DNA from: Paramoeba atlantica | Taxonomy: Eukaryota > Discosea | Direction: 5' to 3' | DNA length: 64,000 nt | Assembly (NCBI GenBank): GCA_977017575.1 | Contig: CDRNVI010000089.1 | Coordinates: 92,912 to 156,911 of the forward strand | Shown here: positions 28,703 through 38,245 of the stretch, in pieces | How positions within the stretch are numbered: position 1 is the first letter of the stretch | Layout of the letters: every line of letters starts with the position of its first letter | Notes under the pieces: generated by a model | The model's database searches: none | What the model saw: only the letters and a program-made list of their open reading frames with translations | What the model was told of the DNA's origin: nothing | Program-made: the position numbers and the translations under genes

Positions 28703-30189
28703 ATCAGAGTGCACGCCGTTACGAGAGGGGGGAGCCATAAATAATGCAATGCCGCTTCATAAATCGTGGAGAAACGCTTGGACCCAATTTCGTGCCACCA
28801 CTGAACATCGCTCATACCACAAGTCCACTCGTAATCTTGGCAAGTCGTATATGCGTCCCACTCCTCTCGAGTAAAATCAAAAATAGGTGTTCCCGTTCCT
28901 ATTAGATCATTCAAAGGATGTTTGGCAAATATTTCAGCGAGGTCGTGAACAGATTGGGGAGCTCGGAGACCTTCTAGTTCACTCTTAATAAAGGATGCGA
29001 CAGTGGGCATCTGCTCTGATAGGAACTTTATACTCTCAAACTTGTCGGAGATCCAGCGTGTGACCCCACCGAGTTTGGGAGACGTCACAGCCCGTACTTC
29101 GTGGGAGTGAGTAATAGATTTTACCACACTGGAGACTTTTGTACGCATTACCTCACATTGATCCTCCAAAGAAGTAGCTTGCTCGAGTTCGTTAAGTACA
29201 TCACCTGCCTTCAATGAAACCTTAGTAAGCGTTTGTAGAGCCTCTTTCATCCTGATTATCGTGTCCTTGCGACCTTGCTTGTCGAGCTTTTCGCTATCCA
29301 CAGAGCGATAGAAAGATTTAAAATATGACTCAGCGTTCTGAGTCTCTTCGTCGAACGTAGAAATGATATCTTCAAGAGCTCTGCCAAAATATTTCCCTTT
29401 TTTTGCACCCACACGATCTCCCCCATAAAATATTCTTGACAAATAAGTTCTCACGTTCATGATGGGTTCATCCGCATAGTGCTGCATCGCATCTTTTGCA
29501 ATGTTATGGAACAGATGGCCAAAACAAGGTAATAAAGCGACGTGGGGATTCTGTTTGTGCACACCAAGTATGATGTTTTCCCGGTCCGTGCTTCCTATAG
29601 GACGAATGCGTGAATATATTTCTTCTTCTGCAGAAACAAGGGAGTGGTGGATATTTGCCATGCTAGACTCTATTTCACGTCTTACGACGTTGTTTACGGG
29701 AGCCCCATCCGCCATTATATATCGAAGTTTGGAAAGACGAGCATCCGATAGGCAAGAGCGAAGAACTTCCATCAAGGATTGCGCCATTTCAACTCCATTG
29801 AATGACTTGTGTTTCGGATGGTAAATCGGAGGGAGAAGGAAGTTCCGGTCCACGACGTACAAGATTGCGATAAGTACGTGCTCATTTAAAACTTTGTCAA
29901 CCCCCCCGTCTACCGTCAACCCAAAGAATTTCGCTCCGTCAATGCTGCGCCGAATATCATCCCAAATCATATCGGCAATCCGACGCTCGCTAAGGTGAAA
30001 CTCGCGAGGAGAAGGAAGAATGCAAGCAACTTCTGAAGGTGAGACATCAGCAGGGAACTCCTCAAATAGGAGTCGAACACAACCCAGGAACCCCTCGGTA
30101 GATAGATTACTTTGTGCGGCAAAATATGGAAGGGCTTCGGAGATATACTCTTCTAAAGACTTTGGGTTCGTTGTCTCCGCAGTCTTCAC
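28693..30189 (-). CDS. hAT-like transposase, catalytic and dimerisation part
   Basis: 498 residues in the longest open frame. A DDE-type beginning (GLTVDGG, about 95), PCFGHLFHN (about 225), VTRWISDKFESIKFL (about 375) and the C-terminal WWHEIGSKRFSTIYEAALHY, followed by LWLPP, match the hAT superfamily layout of RNase H fold, insertion and dimerisation region. The first residues may be read in another frame, because the BED-like zinc finger lies just upstream in a different frame (30107-30355). It is probably a decayed or intron-containing hAT element. Confidence 0.65.
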   Translation of the reverse strand: MKTAETTNPKSLEEYISEALPYFAAQSNLSTEGFLGCVRLLFEEFPADVSPSEVACILPSPREFHLSERRIADMIWDDIRRSIDGAKFFGLTVDGGVDKVLNEHVLIAILYVVDRNFLLPPIYHPKHKSFNGVEMAQSLMEVLRSCLSDARLSKLRYIMADGAPVNNVVRREIESSMANIHHSLVSAEEEIYSRIRPIGSTDRENIILGVHKQNPHVALLPCFGHLFHNIAKDAMQHYADEPIMNVRTYLSRIFYGGDRVGAKKGKYFGRALEDIISTFDEETQNAESYFKSFYRSVDSEKLDKQGRKDTIIRMKEALQTLTKVSLKAGDVLNELEQATSLEDQCEVMRTKVSSVVKSITHSHEVRAVTSPKLGGVTRWISDKFESIKFLSEQMPTVASFIKSELEGLRAPQSVHDLAEIFAKHPLNDLIGTGTPIFDFTREEWDAYTTCQDYEWTCGMSDVQWWHEIGSKRFSTIYEAALHYLWLPPLVTACTLIAH

Positions 30190-30637
30190 TCAAGTCTTGA
30201 GATTTCGAGCAGCACTCCTTGTAGTGCTTGTAACACACATTTTCTCCCTTGCTGTGGGACACCCAGCCACAAAGATTACAGCGAATGTGCTGTATGTGTC
30301 CCATCGCATCGTTTCGGATTCCGGAGACGTTTTTGCGTGCCCAATCAAGGCACAATCGTTACGAACTTAGGTCACACCTCTCGTACACCAAGTGTCGTTG
30401 GCGATGAAGGCTCCCACAGGACCAAGGATAGTTACCGCCATTACTTTTCCTTTTCTTGGGCGGTGTGCTCTCATCGTTTTGAAGAGTGATTGAGGCATTT
30501 ATAGCTACCTGGGTAGGTGCTTCCTCTATCCGCGCTGTAACCATTGCGGCTCGCTCTCTATGATTTTTAGCAGAGGCCCGTCGGCGCGTGTTTTCCGGAA
30601 CGGGTGTGGAAACGTGTTCCGCTGTGTTATCTCTCAT
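30107..30637 (-). pseudogene. N-terminal part of the hAT-like gene with BED-type zinc finger
   Basis: The minus-strand frame 30107-30355 reads IRCNLCGWVSH with a downstream HYKECC, a C-x2-C...H-x3-C pattern like BED fingers that precede hAT transposases. It lacks an ATG and overlaps the 498-residue frame out of phase. A second frame, 30359-30637, begins with ATG and has a basic KKRK tract and then CGSLHRQRH. Together they look like the 5' part of the same gene, separated by a stop and a shift, or by an unrecognised intron. Confidence 0.5.
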
Positions 30638-30848
30638 ATGAAGGGAAAGTCGTGTTTAATAAAATGCAATATTCTAAGTAGACAAGAATGATATGATTTG
30701 TATACCACTGTAACCCAAAGATAAAATTAAATCAGCGTATTATACAAAGCAAAAAGATTGGGGCAACTACGGCGAAACTTATTTTCCAAGAATATGCACT
30801 CACCAAAGTAGTATCTCATAGTACGTACTAAAATACTAGTTAGACTAT

Positions 30849-30917
30849 GAGTTTTATGCATTATCAGTGTGCGAGTTTTATGCATTATCATTGTGTGAAT
30901 TTTATGCATTATCAGAG
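30849..30917 (+). repeat. Tandem TATGCATTATCAGTGTGC array right of the hAT-like gene
   Basis: Three units, in the same orientation as the five at 28593-28702. The core CAT..TCAGTG resembles the terminal motif of the IS30-like element (TCATACTCAGTGCACC), which may be chance or common descent. Confidence 0.65.
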
Positions 30918-30984
30918 GGTTGAAACCTGTTAAGTTTTGCCGGGTTTTGCCAAGTTTTGCCAGGACACCTATTTTTTGGGGCGT

Positions 30985-31062
30985 CATTTTGGGAGACGTG
31001 TACGGCTTCAAGAAGGGGTATCTTGTGTAAACGACGACGTAGAAAGCTAGTCTAGGTCCCAA
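30985..31062 (-). repeat. Dispersed repeat R2, copy 2
   Basis: Reverse orientation relative to 24153-24236, sharing TTCTTGAAGCCGT and GGGACCTAGACTAG-like stretches with the copy at 39382-39462. Just upstream (30940-30963) are three GTTTTGCC units. Confidence 0.55.
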
Positions 31063-31093
31063 ACTCTCAAACTATTATAGGTAACTGGCCATT

Positions 31094-31489
31094 ATGACGC
31101 GTTTAGGAATAGCCCATCCTCGTTTATCTGAGAAGCTTTTATGCCCTGGGTGCAAAACACTACTGAACAGTCAATCTGCTTTACACCACATACCTGGATG
31201 CGTACAATGCTACGGTTTTAATGCCACAACAAAACACAATAGTTTGGTGAAATACCTGTTCGACTTAGCCAATAAGGCGGGGATACCGTGTGAAAAAGAG
31301 CCACGAGCCTTCAGTACGTGGCGGTGTGGTGTGTGTAGCCGAAAGATCGAGCCCGAGAATAAGTTTTGCAGCGCACGATGGAGACCAAGTATGTTCTTCA
31401 CTATTTTTGACAAAGTACTTTTCTCCGCCACGTCAATGAGGAATATGCGGGTTTTGCCTTTCATAGGTTTCAACCCTCTCAGTGTGTGA
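31094..31489 (+). other. Cys-containing open frame, possibly a retroelement or transposon tail fragment
   Basis: 131 codons. CPGCKTLLNSQSALHHIPGC, then RHN-like KHNSLVKYLFDLANKAGIPC and EKEPR, resemble the C-terminal segment seen after some non-LTR reverse transcriptases (a Cys/His cluster, then an AG.....EPR motif). A CGVC...C motif follows. No reverse transcriptase is seen, and the frame ends where the TA-flanked element's right end begins. I would not call it a host gene. Confidence 0.3.
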
Positions 31490-31901
31490 GTGGCACCTCA
31501 CCTAATATGGAGCGCGCAATCAGAGGTTGGACCCATTGCACAAGAAATCAAGCAAGCCAGCGTGAAAAGTAAATGTACCAGCACTACGTCGAAATCTGGT
31601 TGGACTACTGGAGTAACGTTTTCGTTATATTCGGAAAGCTGCTCAAACGATAAAGTTACCGTTTCTGTAAAAAATCTCAACTTCCTCTGAAAGTTGGGCA
31701 CAAAACCGAAACGGGGAAGTAAGGTCGAGACCTCCTCGTGGTGCTACGTGACTTGTCCTACCACGCGCCTTTTCCGCTTTTTTGGCCTTTTCGTCGGGAC
31801 AAGTGAGGGGGGGTGACGGTACTTCGCCCATTTTGAGCAGTAACGAAGTATAAAGGGCGGGGGTCTGACCGGCGAAGTATAAAGGGGGGGGGATCACAGT
31901 A

Positions 31902-32364
31902 AGTGGGTACGGTATACTAAACTTTGTCTAAAAGGCAAAACCAAAATTTTTGCGCCGCTTCGCGGTGCGTTCCTTCTCTACAGTATACTTGCTAGAAAAA
32001 TGGTGCCTTGGCCTTCAATTAAGGTGCTTTGCCTGTTATTGCTAGAAATGCTGCACTGTCGCTTCTAGAACGGGACGTCATCCGCTTCTGTTGTGTTGAA
32101 GGGAGTAGGTATACTAAGTGGACATGGGTATACTATCTTGGAACATGGTTTATTATCTATTTCAGTGAAACGTCTCGCCAGTCCCGGCATGAAGTTTGAA
32201 AAATAAAAAGTTTTTAGCCTAAAATGAAACAATTGTGAATAATAAAAAAATGAGAATAATAACTATAGAGAGGAAGGTTAACTCTTGCGCGCGGGGGAGG
32301 GGTTTAGAAATTAATGGAGGGGGGAGCAGTATCATAAAAGACCATGATCGTTCATCTGTAAGAA
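31902..32364. other. Right edge of island 1
   Basis: AT-rich spacer holding the right outer inverted repeat (32127-32152) and a small GCCGCTTCGCGG-type hairpin near 31955. A plus-strand frame running from 32235 into the PUS7 gene is its shadow. Confidence 0.5.
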
Positions 32365-34758
32365 TCATGCCGCTAGCGTCTGGGAAACCTTTCGATCAGC
32401 CCAAGGAGCTAGACTGCAAAGCAAGAAAAATTCTCGAAGGGCAACTGTCGCATATGTTGATGAAGAAAGTTCAAATTGGAGAGTCAGTACAGCTTGAGTA
32501 TCATATGTTTGACTATTGTTCTCGGGTAAAGGATTTGGCTGTATTGCTGAATCAAATTTTTCTTTCAGAAGCCCTTGGTCGCCGTTTATATGAGTAAGAA
32601 TTGTTCGGTCTATTAAAAGAGTCGGAATTCTTTCAATATAGAAAAATAAGTGATTGAGACGTTGAATCGTGGGACGAGAAGGTGATTGGATACGAATGCC
32701 AATAGTTGGATTGAAAGAGAGATCCTCCCATGAAAGCTTATAAAGGCTCAGAAAGTCATTATAATATTGAACAGTGCGAGAGTCTGTTTCAACTAAACTG
32801 ACAATAGATTTAGAAAGTAATGGAATAGTTTCAGGAAGATATTGCTTCAAAATTTGTTCAAGAGCAAGGCTAGATGCAGAAAATTGGATTCGCAATGTTT
32901 GCACGTGCTTAGTAAGGACGAAATTCCAAGCAAGAGACTGAAAAGCGTGATAGTGAAGTAATAACTCGCGATAGGGAATATGTTTCAAAAAATTCAAAGC
33001 TTCGGTTTCAGAGGTTGGACTTCTCTGACGTTTTAGGTTAGTTCTCCTATACAGTTGAAACGCGGGTGAACATTTCAAAAGAGAGTACGCTCTACAGTAA
33101 TCCTTTTTTAGTAAGTGTGCAGCAACTGGGTACCAATCTTCTTCGTCTCCAAAGCGTTGAGTACCAAAATAGTTTAAAAATCCATCGCGTACCAGCTTAG
33201 TTGCAGCGATATTGATATTACACTCATTATAGGACTCAAACCAATTTCTTACTGTGATGCGAAAACGATTTCCACGTAATTTACCAGGGTACAAAGGACT
33301 AGGGAAGTAGCCTACGTCAGAAATGTGATACCAACTTTCACAGGAATTAAAATGCTCAGACCGATTTAGCTCATATAATTTTTGCCGAGCTTTATACCCC
33401 CTTATTCGAATGTACTGTGTTGTGACAGCTAGTTTATCTTTTATCCCACAATAAGAAATATCTGCGTTACGACAACGCAGTGTTTTTTGCAAGGATTTTA
33501 CTACTGTAAAATGCTCCGCATTATACTTGGTTAAACAAAATTGCGTGTAAATTTGAGAATTGTTAAAACATGAGCAATCATCAATGAACACTTCGAGACT
33601 AGTTTCTTTTCTACTTTCCTCTTGCTCAGATACTATCTGATGTTTACCTGCGCTCATTGAGTTGATGGTTAAGCATGAGTTAATATTACTGTAGGAACTG
33701 TTTTCCAAACAATTTGATTTTATTAAATGATTCGTTCGAGAAGAGTTTTTCCCACATTCCCCGTAGTAGGTATATACCGATGAGTTTCCACGAAGTTCTA
33801 GAAGTAGCTTGCCGTTTTTAGCCTGAACATAAAAAGGTTTATATGCACTTTGAAGCCATTGTCGCAGCGCGTGTTTCACAGCTTTTGTGGCCCCCTCGCG
33901 ATAAGAAATAATAAGAGGAGATGAATCACGGCAATTATAAACACCTCTACGAACTAACGAATTAGCATCTGCGAGCAATAAACTCGGTACCAATATTTTA
34001 ACATAACACTCAGAAGGATGTAGTATCAGTTCTTTGTTAGATGTTAGAGAGGTTATTAACGCTGGAAAATTGTAAGCGATTGAGCGGCGAAAGTCAGAAC
34101 GTGCATTCTTACATTTCCAAGTACCAAGTGAGATACTGAGTGGATTCCATTTTTCCTGAATTGCACACATTCCGAACTCTTTTAGGTGTTTAAACAGAAT
34201 CTCGCCATTTTCCGTAATATCACCAAGGCGCTTGAATTTTGTCATTATGGAGAGTTTAATATTTTCAGTAAGTGAGTCAATTTTTCTTTCGATTTCGCTA
34301 AAGTTTAGCTCCCATAATTGCTCCTCTAATCGGCTATTCCAATCTTTAATACCTTCAAATATGAAAGGGTTGCTCTGAAAATCGAGTGCTGTAAGTTGTT
34401 TGGGAGTGCTAAAAAGCAGAGACCTTGCCTTTTTCAATTTAGCGTCAATCGCAAATTTGCCGCCACAACAACTACAAAAAACAGCTTCCTGTTCATGGAA
34501 AGCAACATCTGGTGCGGTATCGTGTCTTACCCTATTTGAAGCGTTAGCAGCAGAACAAATTGTACGAAATGGATCAGATTTATAGCCTACTACGACCCCG
34601 TTGTCGGAGAGTTCATAAACTATAAAATCATGTGGCATTAGCTTGATAGGAGGTGCATACTGTACTGCATGCTCCTTGGATAGGTTTTTTTCGTGAAGAT
34701 ATTCCTCAAGATAGAAATGGAAGGATTCTCCACCATTAGTAAGCTTTCTAGAGATCAT
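32365..34758 (-). CDS. PUS7: tRNA/RNA pseudouridine synthase, TruD/PUS7 family
   Basis: About 797 residues. The TruD core is clear: SYCGIKDKLAVTTQYIRIRG (catalytic Asp about 439), GKLRGNRFRITVRN, and GFLNYFGTQRFGD (about 533). MPHDFIVYEL near the N-terminus matches the DFxVxE entry motif. Pus7 modifies U13 of tRNAs, U35 in pre-tRNA-Tyr and some mRNAs. The length is typical of eukaryotic Pus7 with insertions. The frame stays open 88 codons further up to 35022, but that extension is Phe-rich, reads through a palindrome and gives no family similarity, so the ATG at 34758 is preferred. Confidence 0.88.
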   Translation of the reverse strand: MISRKLTNGGESFHFYLEEYLHEKNLSKEHAVQYAPPIKLMPHDFIVYELSDNGVVVGYKSDPFRTICSAANASNRVRHDTAPDVAFHEQEAVFCSCCGGKFAIDAKLKKARSLLFSTPKQLTALDFQSNPFIFEGIKDWNSRLEEQLWELNFSEIERKIDSLTENIKLSIMTKFKRLGDITENGEILFKHLKEFGMCAIQEKWNPLSISLGTWKCKNARSDFRRSIAYNFPALITSLTSNKELILHPSECYVKILVPSLLLADANSLVRRGVYNCRDSSPLIISYREGATKAVKHALRQWLQSAYKPFYVQAKNGKLLLELRGNSSVYTYYGECGKNSSRTNHLIKSNCLENSSYSNINSCLTINSMSAGKHQIVSEQEESRKETSLEVFIDDCSCFNNSQIYTQFCLTKYNAEHFTVVKSLQKTLRCRNADISYCGIKDKLAVTTQYIRIRGYKARQKLYELNRSEHFNSCESWYHISDVGYFPSPLYPGKLRGNRFRITVRNWFESYNECNINIAATKLVRDGFLNYFGTQRFGDEEDWYPVAAHLLKKDYCRAYSLLKCSPAFQLYRRTNLKRQRSPTSETEALNFLKHIPYRELLLHYHAFQSLAWNFVLTKHVQTLRIQFSASSLALEQILKQYLPETIPLLSKSIVSLVETDSRTVQYYNDFLSLYKLSWEDLSFNPTIGIRIQSPSRPTIQRLNHLFFYIERIPTLLIDRTILTHINGDQGLLKEKFDSAIQPNPLPENNSQTYDTQAVLTLQFELSSSTYATVALREFFLLCSLAPWADRKVSQTLAA

Positions 34759-35296
34759 TGAAAATATTAAAATGTTAAAAAAACAAGTCCGTTTTGAAAG
34801 TTGCCAGAAATCGTAAAAAAAAAAAGTAAAATCTCCAAGAAGTTTACTATTGTGCGACTCTACATGCGAGTGACACGGAGAGAGCCGTATGAAAAACCCA
34901 TTTGTGGAAAACAATACAGCTCGGATAAGTAAAATGAAAAAAAAAATAAACTTTTTCGAATTTTTTGGGGTGACCCCAAAAAAGAATTTTGACCCCAAAA
35001 AAGTAAAAGCAGTTATGACCAAAGAAACAGTTTTGGCAAAAATTGCTTTAGAATTTAAGACAAGAAAACAGAATCGATCTTTCGAAGATACTAAAAACTA
35101 CCTACCCATTGGTAGGAGTTCTGTAGACCTACCGGCGCAAAAGAAGTTGTAAAAGAGGTGTAAAACTACGAAACAGAGTACTCAAATCACAAGTTTGCAT
35201 GTAATCACTTCAAAAAAAAATTCTGTTCGAAGAATTCTGTTTTCTTCAATAATATCAAATGCTAAATTAGTACACCTAGAAATATCAAAGGAAAAT
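34759..35296. other. Spacer with a 23-base palindrome
   Basis: 34961-34983 reads TTTTTTGGGG-TGA-CCCCAAAAAA, and GACCCCAAAAAA is repeated at 34990-35001. The rest is AT-rich. It probably holds 5' and 3' untranslated sequence. Plus-strand short frames here are not credible genes. Confidence 0.55.
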
Positions 35297-35833
35297 TCAA
35301 GTTTCTGTGCCACATTTCGAACGCCCGTAAGCCTTCTTTTCTTCGGGACTTAAGGTCCGCCACGTTTCACCCATTAGCTTCGAAATCTTTTGCATAGTCA
35401 GTTTGGGATGGAGCTCACGTACCTCTGGATAATGTTTCATAAAATAGGTAAAAAATGTGCTATACTTTCCTTCTTCTGCCAAAGCTGACGCAAACACTTG
35501 AACATCTTTCATGCAAAGCGGCCGGTAATGAAGAAGTTCGGCGGGCGTATGTGCTCCAAATTCAGGAGTTCCTTGTTTTATAGGACCTTTAAGAAGTTCT
35601 GTATTCGTCACTTGCGCCATACGAAGGGGTCCATCTTCAGTTGCCACATCCTTGAGAGCGTAACGCGAGCGTCTCTCTTCAGAAATTCCTTCAAATTTCT
35701 GCAATAGTAGGTTTGTAACAGCTTCATTGGTCAGTGTAGGATTTTTCTTTTCGAATTTGCTTCTCCATCTTTGCGCAAACTTAAGAAATCCTGCCGGAAA
35801 GGAGGAAAGAAGTGACGGAGAAATGCGATACAT
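35297..35833 (-). CDS. HMG-box protein, probably mitochondrial
   Basis: About 178 residues from the ATG at 35833; the 13 further upstream codons lack sense as a targeting signal, while MYRISPSLLSSFPAGFLKFA looks like one. The C-terminal HMG box starts at about 121 (STFFTYFMKHYPEVRELHP), then KISKLMGETWRTLSPEEKKAY. A first, weaker HMG-like segment (KFAQRWRSKFEKKNPTLTNE) follows the presequence. Two boxes plus a presequence suggest a TFAM/Abf2-type mitochondrial DNA-packaging protein. A nuclear HMGB-like role cannot be excluded. Confidence 0.75.
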   Translation of the reverse strand: MYRISPSLLSSFPAGFLKFAQRWRSKFEKKNPTLTNEAVTNLLLQKFEGISEERRSRYALKDVATEDGPLRMAQVTNTELLKGPIKQGTPEFGAHTPAELLHYRPLCMKDVQVFASALAEEGKYSTFFTYFMKHYPEVRELHPKLTMQKISKLMGETWRTLSPEEKKAYGRSKCGTET

Positions 35834-36283
35834 GCTATTGTAAATAAGAATAGAATCCGAAAAAGAGAACAATTACATTTAATAAAAGTTTTATTTACAG
35901 CGATAAAAATAAAAAAATAAATTTCATGAGTCGAAAAACAGAAAAGTATAAAATCAGTTCAAAGCTCTTCGAAAGTTTCATGCAAAATTTAGTGACATCA
36001 GTAGTATAAGAAACTAAGCCCATTTTCAATAGTGTGTTGGATAAGTGCAATACTATGCGATAGCTACTGTAGATACTTACAGTACGTAGAATGTGTGCAC
36101 GAAAAAAACTGTTTCATTGAAAAAATAAACGAGTCTTCTTCGACAAGAGCGTCGAGACTAAAACATGCATGTATGTTGCTCTATTTCTGATTTTACAAAA
36201 CGATGTGAATTTTGAGGATTGGTTTATTAACAGATTGCCAACTGATTCGTCTTGTCGTCTCTAGCAGAAAGAGGACCTTCCGA
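35834..36283. other. Intergenic spacer
   Basis: About 450 AT-rich bases between the HMG-box gene and the J-like gene. I see no gene or repeat. Confidence 0.5.
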
Positions 36284-37306
36284 TTATTGATCTTTTCTAT
36301 TCATTTGAAGAACACGCTGCTCATGCTCTTCCATGCGCTCTGCAAGCTCAACTAGTTCAGGGTATTTAACCCACATTGCTACAGCTACAAAAAAGAGACA
36401 AGCCGCAAGCACACCAAGATCAAGCCAATATGAGTCAACATATTTTAAAATTTCCATTGCAATACGCATGTGTACTGACCTAGCATTAGAATATTCTTGT
36501 CCCCAACCACCAAAACGAGCTGAAGTATGCTTCATCTCATCAGGGGGTCGTAAGCCATACAAGTTGTAAAAATTGCGTGAGTTTGCATCAGACAAAACGT
36601 CGAAAGCGTCGCGTAGTTCTTCCAGCTCTATTGCACGATCTTCATCGTTTTCTTCTGAGACGTGATTCGTAAGATCTTCGTATCTCTTTTTTAACTTGTG
36701 GAGATCAATAGCTTCTTTTTTTGAAATTCCAAGAACATCGTACAAGTTTCGATCAAACTTCTGATTAATATTTTGAAAGGCAAGTTCGATTTGTTTATGC
36801 CGTCCCTCACAGTCACGCCCACAGTGTAATAGAGCGTGATGATGTTTTAAGTGACCCTCGTAAGATTGGCGGGCGGCCTTACGTAGGCGATACCTCTCTC
36901 TTCTTCTCTCCTTAGCAGAAAGTGAATTATCGAAAAGTGTCTGCCTCTCACCAATTGATACGGCAAGCTGATCATAATATTTTTTTGCTATTGGATCCAC
37001 AAGAGGTGTGTCTCTAGATGAAGACTCACTGTATGCGCTTGGAAGATGAACACGGTATTCCAAATTATATTTCATGTAGCCTAAACCGACAAGAATAATA
37101 ACTATAAAGCCGACCAAAAGTGTGCGAAACCAACGTCCGCCGTCTTCATGACGTTCAAAATTTTCTTCCATTTCCTGCGCTGAAATTAGGCTGCGCTGCA
37201 TGTGCAGGCTAGACCCCCGATGAAGTGTGAATGATTGTTTTGGAGCGGAAGCCCGAGAAGCAGTAACACGATTCATGCCACCCCGGGAGTGGCGAGAAAA
37301 TGACAT
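36284..37306 (-). CDS. Two-helix membrane protein with degenerate J-like domain
   Basis: 340 residues. Membrane helix one lies at about 63-80 (LLVGFIVIILVGLGYM) and helix two at about 297-315 (GVLAACLFFVAVAMWV). Between them is a charged segment, then a J-like domain (about 188-255): NLYDVLGISKKEAID, KKRYEDLTNHV, and ELRDAFDVLSDANSRNFYN. The HPD tripeptide needed to stimulate Hsp70 is missing (NHVSEE stands near its place), so it may be a J-like scaffold. The layout loosely recalls Sec63 or Pam16-type non-canonical J proteins. The N-terminus is basic and Ser-rich. The compartment, ER or mitochondrion, cannot be settled. Confidence 0.65.
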   Translation of the reverse strand: MSFSRHSRGGMNRVTASRASAPKQSFTLHRGSSLHMQRSLISAQEMEENFERHEDGGRWFRTLLVGFIVIILVGLGYMKYNLEYRVHLPSAYSESSSRDTPLVDPIAKKYYDQLAVSIGERQTLFDNSLSAKERRRERYRLRKAARQSYEGHLKHHHALLHCGRDCEGRHKQIELAFQNINQKFDRNLYDVLGISKKEAIDLHKLKKRYEDLTNHVSEENDEDRAIELEELRDAFDVLSDANSRNFYNLYGLRPPDEMKHTSARFGGWGQEYSNARSVHMRIAMEILKYVDSYWLDLGVLAACLFFVAVAMWVKYPELVELAERMEEHEQRVLQMNRKDQ

Positions 37307-37555
37307 TTAAAAAATAATATGACTTTCAAGGGGTTTCAATCATTGAGGGAGATACGGTGCGTATCTAATTCGCTTACTAAGGTAAATTCGGCGAGCGTAA
37401 AAAGGGCGTAAAATGGGTATAAAAACGTTTTTTACAAAAGCACAGGTCTTTTTCACTACAGAATCTCAGTCTCCGCCGAGCCACTGTTGAAGTAAAAAAG
37501 CAGGATAAAAGAAAGAAGCGCAACAGAAGAAAAACAAAATATTTTAAAAAGAATA

Positions 37556-37905
37556 ATTGCGGTGGTTGTAAAACTACCGCTCTACCCTCGATTATTGAAA
37601 AAAAAGTGAACAAAAACAGTGAAAATATAAAGGGGAACACAGTAATATAATAGAAGAAAAAAATATAAAAGGGGGCTCCGGTGGTCCAAAACTGAAAAAA
37701 AAATTTGAAAAAAATGGGGGGTCCATGGGGGGGGTCCAGGGGGGGTCCAGGGGGGGGGTCATGGTCGAGCAAATTTTTTCGAAAAAATTAGTTTTCGAAA
37801 AAAAACCGCAGAAAGGGTAGCCGGGGTCTTGGCGCGCATTTTCCACCCCCCTACCCGGTGGTGACCCCCCCCGCGTATCCGCAGGACGGGTCCGCCAATT
37901 TCGGA
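37556..37905 (+). repeat. Dispersed repeat R1, copy 2 (longest)
   Basis: It starts GCGGTGGTTGTAAAACTACC, contains ATATAAAAGGGGGCTCCGG, a run of GGGGTCCAGGGGGG motifs, then a GGTAGCCGGGGTCTTGGCGC and CCCTACCCGG segment. The reverse of the whole is found at 39560-39797 and 42213-42303. No coding frame is convincing. Confidence 0.8.
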
Positions 37906-37916
37906 TTTTTCGGAGG

Positions 37917-38094
37917 CTAAAGTGGACGAGGGAGATGCTAAAGGCACCTTTGGAAAACCACCTCGAAACTGGAACGGTATCTCCAGGTTTGTAGAGCATT
38001 CTGATGTGGCAAAAGGGTCTTTAACGGGTGATACCGTTCCAGTTTCGAGGTGGTTTTCCAAAGGTGCCTTTAGTATCTCCCTCGTCCACTTTAG
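37917..38094. repeat. Large inverted repeat, 65-base arms
   Basis: Arms 37917-37981 and 38030-38094 are reverse complements with one mismatch (CTAAAGTGGACGAGGGAGAT and on), around a 48-base centre. The arms meet repeat R1 on the left. It may be a fold-back element or a hairpin-forming MITE. Confidence 0.92.
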
Positions 38095-38245
38095 CCTGGA
38101 TTACATTGTAACAAATTCTCTACACGTTCAAAAAAAGATGACAAAAAACAGTCCAGTCTTTAAAAATTCGAGGAGGGACTTATAGCTGATTGCTAGTGTA
38201 AGTGTATGCAAATATATTTATAAGCGAAAGTAGTAAATATGTATA

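Larger units (their letters stand above)
27288..31899. mobile_element. 4.6 kb element with TIRs and TA duplication, carrying a hAT-like unit
   Basis: The left end begins CTGTGACCCCACCTTTATAC and continues CCGTCACCCCACCCTCACTT. The right end, read in reverse, begins CTGTGATCCC and CCTTTATACTT, then, after about 60 extra bases with a duplicated CTTTATACTTCG, CCGTCACCCCCCCTCACTTG. TA flanks both sides (27286-27287 and 31900-31901). The cargo includes a tandem array, hairpins, a hAT-like transposon and a small Cys-containing frame. No transposase of its own is recognised. Confidence 0.7.
25201..32152. mobile_element. Outermost inverted-repeat pair of island 1 (nested elements inside)
   Basis: A 26-base sequence, ATAAACCATGTTCC...GATAGTATAC, at 25201-25226 recurs inverted at about 32127-32152 with one mismatch. 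Everything between is repeats: a 1.0 kb TIR element, the IS30-like element and a 4.6 kb TA-flanked element. The simplest reading is one old element later filled by others. An alternative is two unrelated insertions of one family in opposite orientation. Confidence 0.6.

Noticed and set aside
32235-32597. 120-codon plus-strand frame at the PUS7 3' end
   Set aside because: Mostly antisense to PUS7 and no domain is visible.
34759-35022. 88-codon N-terminal extension of PUS7
   Set aside because: Phe-rich translation of AT-rich and palindromic DNA, not conserved-looking; the ATG at 34758 is better.
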